This document shows, one piece after another, positions 25,123-40,367 of a DNA stretch of 64,000 nucleotides (positions within the stretch are counted from its first letter, which is position 1; the number at the start of each line of letters is the position of its first letter). The notes under the pieces are model-generated. The model searched no databases. It was given only the letters and a program-made list of their open reading frames with translations, and was not told the DNA's origin. This DNA comes from Phylloscopus collybita. Its lineage: Eukaryota > Chordata > Aves > Passeriformes > Phylloscopidae. The position numbers were made by a program, and so were the translations under genes. The stretch is from NCBI GenBank assembly GCA_027886175.1, contig JAJNNQ010000008.1, positions 3,317,501 to 3,381,500 on the forward strand, in the 5' to 3' direction.

Positions 25123-28100
25123 ATGCCGCCGCCCAAGGACGTGGTGAAGATCGCCATCCAGATGGTGGGAGCCATCCCGCAGCTCATCGAGCTCCAGCAG
25201 GTACTGCCCGGCACCCCCGCGCCCCTCCGCGGGCTCCCCACCCCAGCTCACGGTCGGCCTCCCTCCCGCAGACCAAGCCGCTGGCCTCAGTGCTCAAGGA
25301 CGTCTGTGATGCGTGAGTACCGCGCTCGCTGCCGGCCACCGCGCCGTGACAGCCCGTGACAGCCCGTGACCGGGCTGCGGTCACCCGGTGGCTGCCGGCA
25401 CCGGCCGAACGGGGCTGTGACCGGCCGCCTGTGGCCGCAGGTGGAGCCTGCCCAACCCCGAGCGCTACGCCCTGCAGTACGCGGACGGGCGGCAGACCTA
25501 CATCACCGAGTCGGTGAGACACCCCCCAGCCCCCCGCCCCGCCGCTGCAGCGCCCGCCGGCTCACCGGCTCCTTTTCTCCTTACAGAACCGCCGGGACAT
25601 TAAGAACGGGAGCATTTTACGGCTGACCACCTCTCCGGTACATCCCTCTGCCCCCCTGTCTCCTCCTCCGCTGCGTGCTCTGGTGCTCCGTGCCCCTGCA
25701 GTGGGGTGCTCCGAGCCCTCTGCCTCTGACTGCCTACAACTTGAGCTCATGATAGCTCCTCTCTGTGCCTCAGACCCAGCAGAAATAACACAGGCAGGAG
25801 ACGTATCTCAGCTTCATTTTCCCTCGGCAGAGCTTGGGGGAGTTTGAAGAGAAATTAAATCGTCTTGAAATGCTTTGGACACGGGGGCCAACTCATCAAG
25901 TGTTCTTGGTGTCATGTCAGTTTGACCTCCATCCTCAGCTCCACCTGGTCTGCTCTTGGGGCTCTGTTTCTTGGTCCAGCTCCTTACTGGGGCTGCTCTA
26001 GCCTGAGACTCCTTCCAAAACCTGCACTTCAGCTCTTACAGCCACCTTCAAGCTTGTCGCTGTCTTTCAATGAGCCCCTTTGGCTTGATTCTTTCCTTCC
26101 TGGTAGGACCAAGAAGCAGAGCAGTTGTATATCGGGATCCAGAGCAAGAATGTGGATGTGAAGACTGACTCACTGAAGAAACTTGCAAGCCTCTCCCAGG
26201 ACATTACCTTTGCTCAAGAGTTCATCAGCAGGAATGGCTTGAAGCAAATCTACTCTATTGTGGAAGAAGGGAATGAGTATGTATCAGGACTGGACTTTCT
26301 TTTCAGTCCTTGACTTTTCTTCTCCCTTGCTAATGCTGCATGAGCTCCAAGCTGGGCGTTGGAGTGGACTCTTTGTGTTCCTGACTTGTTGATGCCTGTA
26401 CTGTGGCTGTGTCCCTGCATGCTGGCAGCCAGGGGAAGGTCCCCACAGATATGCAGTCCTGGCTCCTTGTAATGTGCCCAGACTTGAACCTTCCATCCCT
26501 TTTCTGGCTGGGTTATCTGTAGCCTCATGGTGTTTGCTACCAGGAAACCTCCTATGATCATCTTGGCCTCCAGTGCTGCTCCTCATTCCTACCACCCTGA
26601 ATGAACCCTCTGCCCTGAGGTTTTCACTGCAAGAGATCTGCAGGGAGCTTGAGGAAACCCTGTTTGCCAAATACCACTGCCTGTGACTCTTTCAGGATGT
26701 GATGGTGCTCCTCTGAGCTCCTGTCACACAGAGAACGTGGAACCAGGAATTGCAGCACGTTTCTTGGAAGTAGAGGGAGGGATATGGGGTGGTTCAGCTT
26801 TCCTGAGGGCTTGTCTGCAGTGATCTTTGTACCATGGTGATACAGCTTTCCAACTACTGAACTTCCCCTGCCTTGGCTTCCTGGGGAAGTCAAGTTCCTG
26901 GGATGACTAAGTGAGAGTCTGTTTTCTTACCCAACAGTCTCTTTCTTTTCTCCTGCTCACCGCTCTCTTCTCTAGCTGTTCCTAACATGCCCACCAAACT
27001 TCCACTGCAGAGACACCACTGTAGAATGGGAGTGGGGTATCTGGAGCCATCCTCACTGTTCATCTGTCCCTCCAGTGCAGGGGAGATGCTGGCTCACACC
27101 CTCAAAGCCTTCACAGAGCTGATGGAGCATGATTTTGTTTCCTGGGAAAATCTTAGTACAGTTTTCATCAAGAAGGTAAGCATTTTCTACAATATCCAAA
27201 GTTTGTGCCTGTGGGATTTCCTTGTTATCCTGGTGCTTCAGGCTCAGCCTGCCACTGACAGATGGTTTTGTGTCTCATAGATAGTGAGTTACGTCAACAT
27301 GAATGCAGTGGATGCATCAATCCAGCAGCTCTCCTTGTCTATCCTGGAGAATATGGTGCCTACCAGTCGCCTTCTCTTTGAGGTGGTCAAAAAAGAAGTG
27401 ACGTTGGACCGTCTTCTCACTCACCTGCAGGCGTAAGTGGAGAGGTGTGAGCACCATTCGCCTCCATCCTCAGAGTGGTGACCCTCACATCCTCCTGCTC
27501 TTCCTCCCACAGGACAAATGCCCAGCTGCAGCTGAAGGCCATGGCTCTGCTGATTGCGCTGCTGCTGAGCGCGACCGACGCCGAGCGGAGGGTGAGGGGC
27601 ACCACGGCAGGGTGGTGGCATTGCAGAGTCAGGCACCGCAGTGCCTCTGTCACCAGGGTGCTCTGCTGAGAGCCCTCAGCTGTCCGGACTTTTTGTCTCA
27701 AATGACAGAAGTATCACAGTTGGTGGTGGCACAGTGATTGTGATGACCCAGCCCCTGGCATATCTGAGCTCTCAGGGTGGGCCCCACCCTGTGATGGGAC
27801 CTTGGCCAGCTGGGTCCTCTGCTGTGGGGTTTGTGCTCTTTGGGGTGGCATGGCTGCAAGAAGTGCCCAGAGATGTTTAAAGTCTTGTGTCCTCATTCTG
27901 TGTCCTCCTTTTTTAATGGGAAATGGTGGTGTGCTGAACTGGGGAATGTCTCACAGCCTTTTTTTTTCCTAGGACATGATGGACTACCTGAGGGAGAAGA
28001 ACATCAGGCAGTTTATCCACAAGGTGAGGAGCTGGGGTAGTGCAAAGGTCTGCTTTCTGCTTCATTCTCTGTCCTTTCTCCCTGTCCCCTGAACCCCAAC

Positions 28101-31100
28101 CTGTGGTGACCATGCTTGGCTGGGTTGCCTGTGTGCCCCATACCTCTTCCTTGAGAACACCAATGAGTGCTGCTCTGCTGGCATCTGCCTGCCCAGGGTT
28201 GTACCCCCCCATCTGCCTGCAGTTCAGTGCACACAGATCTTGCTTGACCCCAATGGGAGTTTCCCAATTTCCAACATCCCTTTGAGCAGCAGGACTTGCT
28301 GGGATTTTGCCTGTTGCCTGTTTTTTTCCTGTTGGACTGGAAACAGCAGCATAGGGCAACCTTCTGTCTCATGATCTCCTGTAGAACATTATCCACAGCT
28401 CTGAGCCACTGGGGGATGAGATGGCCCATTATCTTTACGTGCTGCAGTCTGTCAGCCTCAACTTGTGCGAGCATCGCATGAAAATGTCCATGGATCCCTA
28501 CTCACAGGTCTGGGAGTACTCTCCTTGCAAGTCTGGACCTGATCTCTTCCCCCTGTGGAAGTAGCTTACATTTGGGTGAACCCAACACATTTGGGTTTGC
28601 CCTGGGAGAACCTGCTTCTGTGGGGCTCACTGGCATCCCCTCCTCTCCACTCTCCCTCCAGGAACAGCGGGATCTCCTCCAGTCCCTGCGCCAAACTGCT
28701 TTTGAGTCTGAGAGTGAGGTGCCTGCTGGCACCTTCAGCACCGAGCGCCGCAAATCCCTGTGTGCCAAGGAATTCCGCAAGCTGGGTTTCATGGTGTGTT
28801 CCCCCTACATCCCCTCCTGAGCCCCATGCTGGCTTCACCACGTGGCCTTGGTGGCACCTTCTGATGGCTCCCCTAAGCCTGGTGTCCCTGCTGATGCTGA
28901 TGGACCATCATGCAGTACCTCCCTTCTGCTCCCTCAGCACTCCTGAACAGTGAATGCTGTGGAGCTGCTGGGACTCAAAGGCAAACCCCATGGCTGTGTT
29001 GGGAAGACACTTACTTGAAGAACAAAGCAGCAGCTGCTAAATTGCATCCTTTGTGTCCTCTTAGAACAACAGCAACCCAGCTGAGGATTTCCGCCGTGCA
29101 CCACCAGGACTCCTTGCCCTGGACAACATGGTGTATTTCTCCAGGAATACCCCTAATGCCTATAGCAGGGTAGGTGCTGTGCTCTCCCAGGGAGCTCCCT
29201 GGTGGAGAAGTGCTGGTGGATCTCTGCCTTCTTTTCCTTTCTTTATGATCTGTCTTGGGCCACACCCAGGCAAGTGTCCTACTGTTGCTGTGTTTCAGAT
29301 AGAGACAAGTCCTTTCTGTGGGTAGGAGAAGCCATTTGAGGCCAGTGCCTCTGAAGGGTCCCCATAATTTTTAGGGGTTTGCTCACAGCTTGGTTTCCAG
29401 GCCTTGAGCAAACTGGGGCAGTTTGGGCAAAACCAGCAGGGCACGGGCCATGCTCCAACCTGCACTGCCACAAGGGGAAGGAGGAGGCTGGGGCTGGATT
29501 TTGGGAGGAGTGGGTCACTTGTATTAGAGATAGCTTCACCTGTTGTGGGGACAGCTTGACTAGGAATGCAGGAAGATCGTGGCATGTCTGACACCCACTG
29601 TTGGAGCAGCCCTCCAAGTCCATGTAACATGAGGTCATGGCCCTCTTTTTCTAGTTCATCCTCGAGAACAGCAGCCGGGAAGACAAACACGAATGTCCCT
29701 TTGCTCGAAGCAGCATCCAGCTCACCCTGATACTCTGCGAGATCCTGCACATTGGAGAGCCGTGTACGTGTGCCCAGGCTTGTCCTTCTCCCTGCCCTGC
29801 TGCTTGGGGGACAAGCTGCCAGGGCAGGGGACTGCATCCTTGTGGCCACCAGTCTCTGGCATGGCTGACAGCATGGGAAGGGGTTGTAGGGCTGGGAAAC
29901 ACCCAGGTTTCCCTGGACACTGAAATCCCCTGGAGAAACTGGGGAGTCTGGCTTCATCTGTCCTTCTCACCACAGGCTCGGAGACGGCTCAGGCCTTTTA
30001 CCCTATGTTCTTCGGGCAGGATCATTTCTTTGAAGAGTTATTCTGCATCTGCATCCAGCTGGTGAACAAGACCTGGAAGGAGATGAGAGCAACCCAGGAG
30101 GACTTTGACAAGGTGTGTGGGAATGCTTCTTCCCTGGATGGGAGTACAAATTCAGAGATTTGGGGAGTGTTGCCAAACCGGAGTTGACGTCCTGGACCTG
30201 GCAGGTAATGCAGGTGGTGCGGGAGCAGATCACCAGGACCCTGAACCTCAAGCCCACGTCCCTGGAGCTATTCAAGACCAGAGTGAATGCACTGAACTAC
30301 AGCGAGATCTTGAAGCTGCGGCAGACGGAGCGGCTGCACCAGGAGGAGACGCTGGCTGTGCCTGTGCTGTGAGTGGGCTGTGGGCAGGCAGTGGGCTGTG
30401 ATGGGGGCCTGAGGCAGGGACAGTGCTGTCGGGCTGGGAGGTCAGCAAGCGCCTGTTGAAATGGCTGCGCTCCTCTTCTGCTGCCTTTCACCCCAGGGAG
30501 CTGCGGGAGAAGCTGAAGCCGGAGCTCCTGGAGCTGATCCGACAGCAGCGCCTGCTGCACCTCTGCGAGGGAACCCTCTTCCGCAAGATCAGCAGCCGCC
30601 GCAGGCAAGGTGGGTGCCAGAACCCTGCTCCAGGGTGGAGGCCTGGCAGGGAGGCAGAGGCTTATTCCCATGTCCTCTGCCACCGGGGAAGTCCCAACTG
30701 ATCTGTGGGAGTAGAATGCCCAACGCCCTGGACAGCTGGTATGGGCTAAACCCATGGGCTGGGAGGAGTGGGGAGTGCTGATAAGGGGGCAGCTCCATCC
30801 CCCTTGGGAAGGGCATCTCTGCAAGGAGAGGCTGAGAATTTCTGATGGCTCTTCTGCTGCAGACAAGCTGTGGTACTGCCGCCTGTCCCCCAACCACAAG
30901 GTGCTGCACTATGGGGACGTGGAGGAGGGAGTGCAGTCTCCCCCCATCGAGAGCCTGCCAGAGAAAAGTAGGTGATGGAGAGAAAGAGAGGGTGGGAAGG
31001 AGGGAGGGGAGCCCTCTGATAACCTCCAGATTAAGGCTGCCTTAAGGTGGGAATTGCCCCTGTGCTTGGTTGCTGCATGGCTGTCCCAGTCTCTGCTGGT

Positions 31101-32043
31101 ATTGTGGGACTGGGAGCTGTGGGAGTTCAGGCTGGGGCAGACTGGCTTCCAAAAGGGTGCTGCAGAGTGGCTTGAGCCCCCTACTCCAAGCTGTGGATGG
31201 CTGTGAGTCCCCACATTTGGGTTGTACTGGGCTCTGTGTGTGGGGACCTGAAGGAGGGGGAGGAAGAGGGATGGGAAGAGGGAGAGGGAGCTCATAGCTC
31301 CTCCACTTGCCTCAGTTCCTGTGGCAGACATGAAGATGCTGCTGGTAGGGAAGGAGTGTCCACACACAAAGGAGAAGAGCTCTGGGAAGCAGAACAAGGT
31401 CAGCACCTCACATCCTATCCTGTCCAGCTGGAGATGGGTTTTGGGAGTGGGTGGATGGTGGCAGGTTGTGTGGACAGAGACCTCTTGGGTCTCCTGGAGT
31501 GCAGAGGAGGAGGCTGGGTGCAGCTCCTGCTCTGAACCCCACCAGGGCTGAGAAGCCAGCTATCCCCTGTGCTGTCCCTGCAGGATGTCCTGGAACTGGC
31601 CTTCTCCATTGTGCACGATGTGGAGGAATATTGCCTCAACTTCATTGCCCCCACCCGCTACGAGGTGAGCTCCCGGGGCCTGCAGGGGTGGCACACAGTG
31701 CCCAAGATGTCTCTGCCAAGGGACAGTAGTCAAGGGAGTGAGTTGTGTGTCCTTGGGGGGTGGAAGCCACAGCAGGGGAGAGATGAGCTCTCTGGCTGCC
31801 CGGGGCTGATGCCATGTTCTGTTTCCCCAGTTCTGCCTCTGGACGGATGGGCTGAATGTGCTTCTGGGCAAGGAGATGACAAGTGAGCGAACACAAACAG
31901 ACCTCGATGTCCTGCTGTCCATGGAGCTCAAGCTGCGGCTCCTGGACCTGGAGAACATTAGCATTCCCGACGAACCCCCTCCCATCCCAAAGCCCCCCAG
32001 TAACTTAAACTTCTGCTATGACTTTAGCCATGCAGAACAGTGA
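25123..32043 (+). CDS. ELMO3: Engulfment and cell motility protein 3
   Basis: Cytosolic scaffold that pairs with DOCK proteins to activate Rac in phagocytosis and migration. Twenty coding exons: 25123-25200, 25272-25312, 25441-25513, 25587-25637, 26107-26276, 27076-27175, 27281-27432, 27513-27591, 27973-28023, 28385-28507, 28662-28793, 29065-29169, 29655-29763, 29976-30112, 30205-30368, 30497-30609, 30863-30967, 31316-31398, 31584-31664, 31831-32043. They join to 719 residues against 720 in human. N-terminal Ras-binding/armadillo region ([19 protein letters not shown]), central ELMO/CED-12 domain ([34 protein letters not shown]), PH domain ([13 protein letters not shown] to [14 protein letters not shown]) and a C-terminal proline-rich DOCK SH3 ligand ([11 protein letters not shown]) are all present. 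ELMO3 is chosen over ELMO1/2 because of the neighbours E2F4 and TMEM208 and the sequence match. Confidence 0.96.
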
Positions 32044-32370
32044 GTTTCTCCCTGTGCTCTGTCCCCACCCTCTATGCCCCTCAAAATCAAGCCCCTCCCT
32101 CCAGGCTCTGTCCCTCATCTCTGGCCCAAAGGGACAGGCCAGGTGCTGGCTGGGGGCTTGGGTGTCCCACCCTTCCCTGCCTGTGTCCTGCTCTCCTGCA
32201 AGAGCATGGGAATGAGCCATTAGCCTCCTGTTCAAGGCGGGGTGACCTGGCTGCTCTGTCCCCCTGCCATGGGGAGGTGAGATGAAATACAGTCAAAGCC
32301 CTCTGTGGTGGCACTGATTCCCCCACACTGCAGCCAGGCTTTGGGCAGAGGGGGCAAAGATGTGGACTGG

Positions 32371-32400
32371 AATAAAGGTACAGGCAGCCCTGTACCTTTA
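32371..32400 (+). terminator. ELMO3 poly(A) signal overlapping a perfect hairpin
   Basis: AATAAA at 32371-32376 overlaps a perfect inverted repeat: TAAAGGTACAGG (32373-32384), loop CAGC, CCTGTACCTTTA (32389-32400). It lies 330 bases after the ELMO3 stop. Could mark the transcript end or be a structured RNA element. Confidence 0.5.
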
Positions 32401-33214
32401 GGATAGCTGGAGGGGGAGTAACACTACAAAGGTACGAATCTGCACTGCTTCACTTTTGCCATTAGTGTAGGGGATCCTTTCTGCACAACAAAGTGGTTAG
32501 AAGCAGAATGGAACACACCTCTCCATTAAGTTTGTCAGGCAGATGGCATCTCCAGGGCACAATGTGCCTGCCCTGCCAGGTCCCTCCTGCACTGAAAGGT
32601 GCTTCTGCTGAGCCCTCTGCCTGGAATGGGGGTGTTTAGGGTACAAGCCCCCCTTTCCCAGCACCATTCAGCTGGGCCTGATGTGAGGAGGACACCCTGG
32701 CCTGCCCTTCGTGCCAATCCCGGTGCCTTGCCCAGCTGGGGCGGATACTTGCACACTTCAGCCACGCTGCTGCTGCTGCTGCACGAGTGCACCACGACGA
32801 GCTACCTCCTGCCCGGCCCCACAGCCCCCAGCCCGGAGCCCTGCACCTCCTCGTGCCTGCCGCTTCTCCCAAGGGTGTGGTGCTAACAGCCACAGAGCGG
32901 CAGGGATCCAGCCGTGCCTTTGTCACCTGTGTACTGGGACAATAAACACTTGTGGAGAACTCGGAGCCGTGTCCTTTCCAAAAGTCTGGGGAAGGGCTCA
33001 GACTGACTGAGGGTCAAAAGGGGCCAGAGTGGGTAAGGCTGGGATGGCAGCACTGCGGGAGCTGTGCATGAAGAAGCTGGGAGGGTGGCTGGCAAGATCT
33101 TGTTCCTGGTGTTGAGGTGCAGGTTCAGAGTCAAATTCCCTAAAGCTAAGACTACAGCTAAGGCCATTTCCAGCCTAGGAAGGCTGGGAGCAGTGGTCTC
33201 AGTCACATGCTGGG
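32401..33214. other. Spacer between ELMO3 and CR1/minisatellite
   Basis: No recognisable gene. A second strong AATAAA lies at 32941-32946 in CTGGGACAATAAACACTTG, preceded by a GC-rich block (32690-32900) with a short CTG run. This could be a longer ELMO3 3' UTR or the end of a separate, unidentified transcript. Confidence 0.45.
32941..32946 (+). terminator. Second downstream poly(A) signal
   Basis: AATAAA about 0.9 kb after the ELMO3 stop, followed by TG-rich sequence (CACTTGTGG). It looks at least as good as the nearer signal, so alternative polyadenylation is possible. Confidence 0.5.
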
Positions 33215-33400
33215 CAACCTTTCTGTTTCTTTGCACTGTTACTCGCACAGTGAAGAAGTTCTTCCCACTCCGCTTGCCCAGAAAAGGTGTGGGATCTCCC
33301 TCTCTGGAGATATTCAAAAACCACTTCTGGCAGGATCCCGCTGGAGCAGGGAGGTTGGACCAACAGACCCTTTCCAACCTCGCCATTCTGCGATTCTGTG
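33215..33400 (+). mobile_element. CR1 LINE 3' fragment upstream of TMEM208
   Basis: Plus-orientation tail: GTGAAGAAGTTCTTCCC, CTCTGGAGATATTCAAAA, GGTTGGACCAACAGACCC, and the terminal pair ATTCTGCGATTCTGTG that marks the CR1 3' end. The left edge is approximate. Confidence 0.85.
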
Positions 33401-33440
33401 GGAGGACCCCAGCATCAGGCCGTCCCCTCCCGGCCCGCCC

Positions 33441-33928
33441 CGGGCTCTGTCCCACCCGTCCGGGCTCTGTCCCGCCCCGAGGTCTGTCTCTCCCCGGGCT
33501 CTGTCTCTCCCCGGGCTCTGTCCCGCCCCGAGGTCTGTCTCTCCCCGGGCTCTGTCCCGCCCGCCCCGGGCTCTGTCCCGCCCCGCGGTCTGTCTCTCCC
33601 CTGGCTCTGTCCCGCCCGCCCCGGGCTCTGTCCCGCCCCGGGCTCTGTCCCGCCCGCCCCGGGCTCTGTCTCTCCCCGGGCTCTGTCCCGCCCGCCCCGG
33701 GCTCTGTCTCTCCCCGGGCTCTGTCCCGCCCGCCCCGGGCTCTGTCCCGCCCCGGGCTCTGTCCCGCCCCGGGCTCTGTCCCGCCCCGGGCTCTGTCTCT
33801 CCCCGGGCTCTGTCCCGCCCGCCCCGGGCTCTGTCCCGCCCCGGGCTCTGTCCCGCCCGCCCCGGGCTCTGTCCCGCCCCGGGCTCTGTCCCGCCCCGGG
33901 CTCTGTCCCGCCCCGGGCTCTGTCTCGC
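33441..33928. repeat. GC-rich minisatellite, about 27 copies of a 17/21-bp unit
   Basis: Tandem units of the form GGGCTCTGTCCCGCCCC (17 bp) are mixed with a 21-bp form carrying an extra CGCC and a form with TCTCCCC. I count about 27 TCTGT cores in 488 bases. The CCCGCCCC part of many units is an Sp/KLF-type GC box. The array ends about 52 bases before the TMEM208 start codon. It is open in several frames on both strands, which yields long spurious reading frames. Confidence 0.93.
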
Positions 33929-33980
33929 CGCTTCCGTCGCGTCACGTCCGCGGGAAGCGGAGCGGGGAGCCGGCGCGGCC
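33929..33980 (+). promoter_or_regulatory. TMEM208 proximal promoter / 5' UTR
   Basis: Short unique stretch between the minisatellite and the start codon. It has an ETS-like CTTCCG (33931) and GCGTCACGTC, which holds a CRE half-site and a CACGT core. No TATA box. Transcription probably starts here or inside the array. Confidence 0.4.
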
Positions 33981-38787
<4,807 letters not shown>

Positions 38788-39075
38788 CCCTGGCTGGGGA
38801 TAGATCAACACCCTCTCCCATCTCCATGCTGTTATTTCATCAGGGATGCGACCAAAACCAATCCAAAACCACCGCAGTAGCTCCGTTGCCCTCTGTCACT
38901 GCTGCCATTCCGCCAGAAAGGCCGCAAGAGACTTCCCCTGGTTGGGCCTTAGCAGGGGCTGAGGCCTGGCTCCTTGGGCTGACAAGGGGGTGATGCTGGG
39001 ATGTGTAAATACCTTTCTAAAGCAGCGCTGTATCGCGTTCAGCGTTGGCGAGTGCAATGCTGGAGGAAATAGTAC

Positions 39076-39081
39076 ATTAAA
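39076..39081 (+). terminator. Candidate poly(A) signal of TMEM208
   Basis: ATTAAA, the common variant signal, about 290 bases after the stop codon. No AATAAA nearer was seen. Confidence 0.5.
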
Positions 39082-40367
39082 GAGCAGAGTCTTAACTGAC
39101 CACGCTGGCAGTGGGTTTGTGCAGGGGAGCTGTGAGAAGTGCCAGCGTGTTCTTGCAGAGCTGGACCAGAGGGAAGCAGAATCCCCAGAGATAAGTGCTC
39201 TCCTCCTTTCCCTAATTTGGTTTGTGCTGCCCTGCACCCTGTGGAGAAACTGCAGCTGCCCTGCAGGAGCAGGAGTGAGGGGCAGCTGGGGCTGCTGCGA
39301 ACAGGGCTTGCAGCCAAACTTGGAGCTTTTGGGATTGAGCCTGAGCTCTCTGGAGCCACAGATTGGCCTGTGCTACCTCTGCAGGAGCTCAGCGGGGTGT
39401 AAGACAAGAAGCTGTGGGGTTTGTTTGGTTTGGGGGTTTTTTTTTGTTTTGTTTTGTTTTTCTTAAGAGGGTACTCTCAGGAGTGCCATGACTGTGCCAG
39501 AGCTCATGTGTTAGAGACCAGGAACTGCTCGGGGCAGTTTTTACTTCTGCCTGCTTTGATTTACTGATGCCCAGTATGTGGTTTGTCACAGTCCATGACC
39601 CCTTCCTGCCCCTGATGCACCAGCTCAGACCATGCAGCTTTGCCTGTGCCATCAAGAGGCACGGTGGGTGTCCACAGTGGTGCCAGCCTGGTTTTTGATG
39701 CTATCCACAACCTTTTGCCCACACGTTGTTTCCATTACATCACCTTTATTACACGCTTTTTCCTAACATCAAGCCAAATCCCCACCCTGAGTCCTCAAAG
39801 CCAGGCAGGGTGGCTGTAGTTGGGGTGCAGAGCTGGGCAGAGATCGGTAATGGGGGATTAAAGTCCTTCCTGCTGCTGGTGGAGGACATGAAGGAAGAGG
39901 TAGGGAGTGGAAAAGGCATCAATAGGGCCATCTGTGGGTGCAGTCCAGCCCTTACTCCCTGCCAGGCACAGCCCAGAGCCCCCAGCCCTGTCTGCTGGCC
40001 CCAGGTGGGTGCCCCCACAGTGCTGGGAGCACTCCTGGTACTTTATAGAAATCCCCCTATTGCAACTCCCCCAGCACAGCCTTCTGCACTTGGGGACCAG
40101 CACATTGCCCCAACTCTGCCCTTGCTCTCCCTGAACCCTCTTCTCTGGCTCCCCAAAGCCACGTGGAGCAGCACAGCCATCCCCAAAATACACAGGGACG
40201 ATGCAGGGGACACATCAACACAACCACACGGGCCCTTGGCCGCGCTACCCTACACAGCAGTACATGCACAGCGCCCGCCTCGGGCTCTGCCCTCTGCTCC
40301 AGCCCCAATAAATACCCAGGAGACAGCACCAGTTACACCCTTGGGGTGCTGGTTCAGGGGTTGCCCC
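39082..40367. other. Convergent interval between TMEM208 and MATCAP1
   Basis: The right part is probably the MATCAP1 3' UTR (minus strand). The left part is unique, with a T/G-rich run at 39415-39465. No further gene seen. Confidence 0.55.
39745..39750 (-). terminator. Candidate poly(A) signal of MATCAP1
   Basis: AATAAA on the minus strand about 620 bases after the MATCAP1 stop codon. Confidence 0.55.

Noticed and set aside
32599..33010. Small open frames with Leu/Cys/Pro runs after ELMO3
   Set aside because: They arise from CTG and CCC repeats. No homology or supported splice sites; treated as non-coding.
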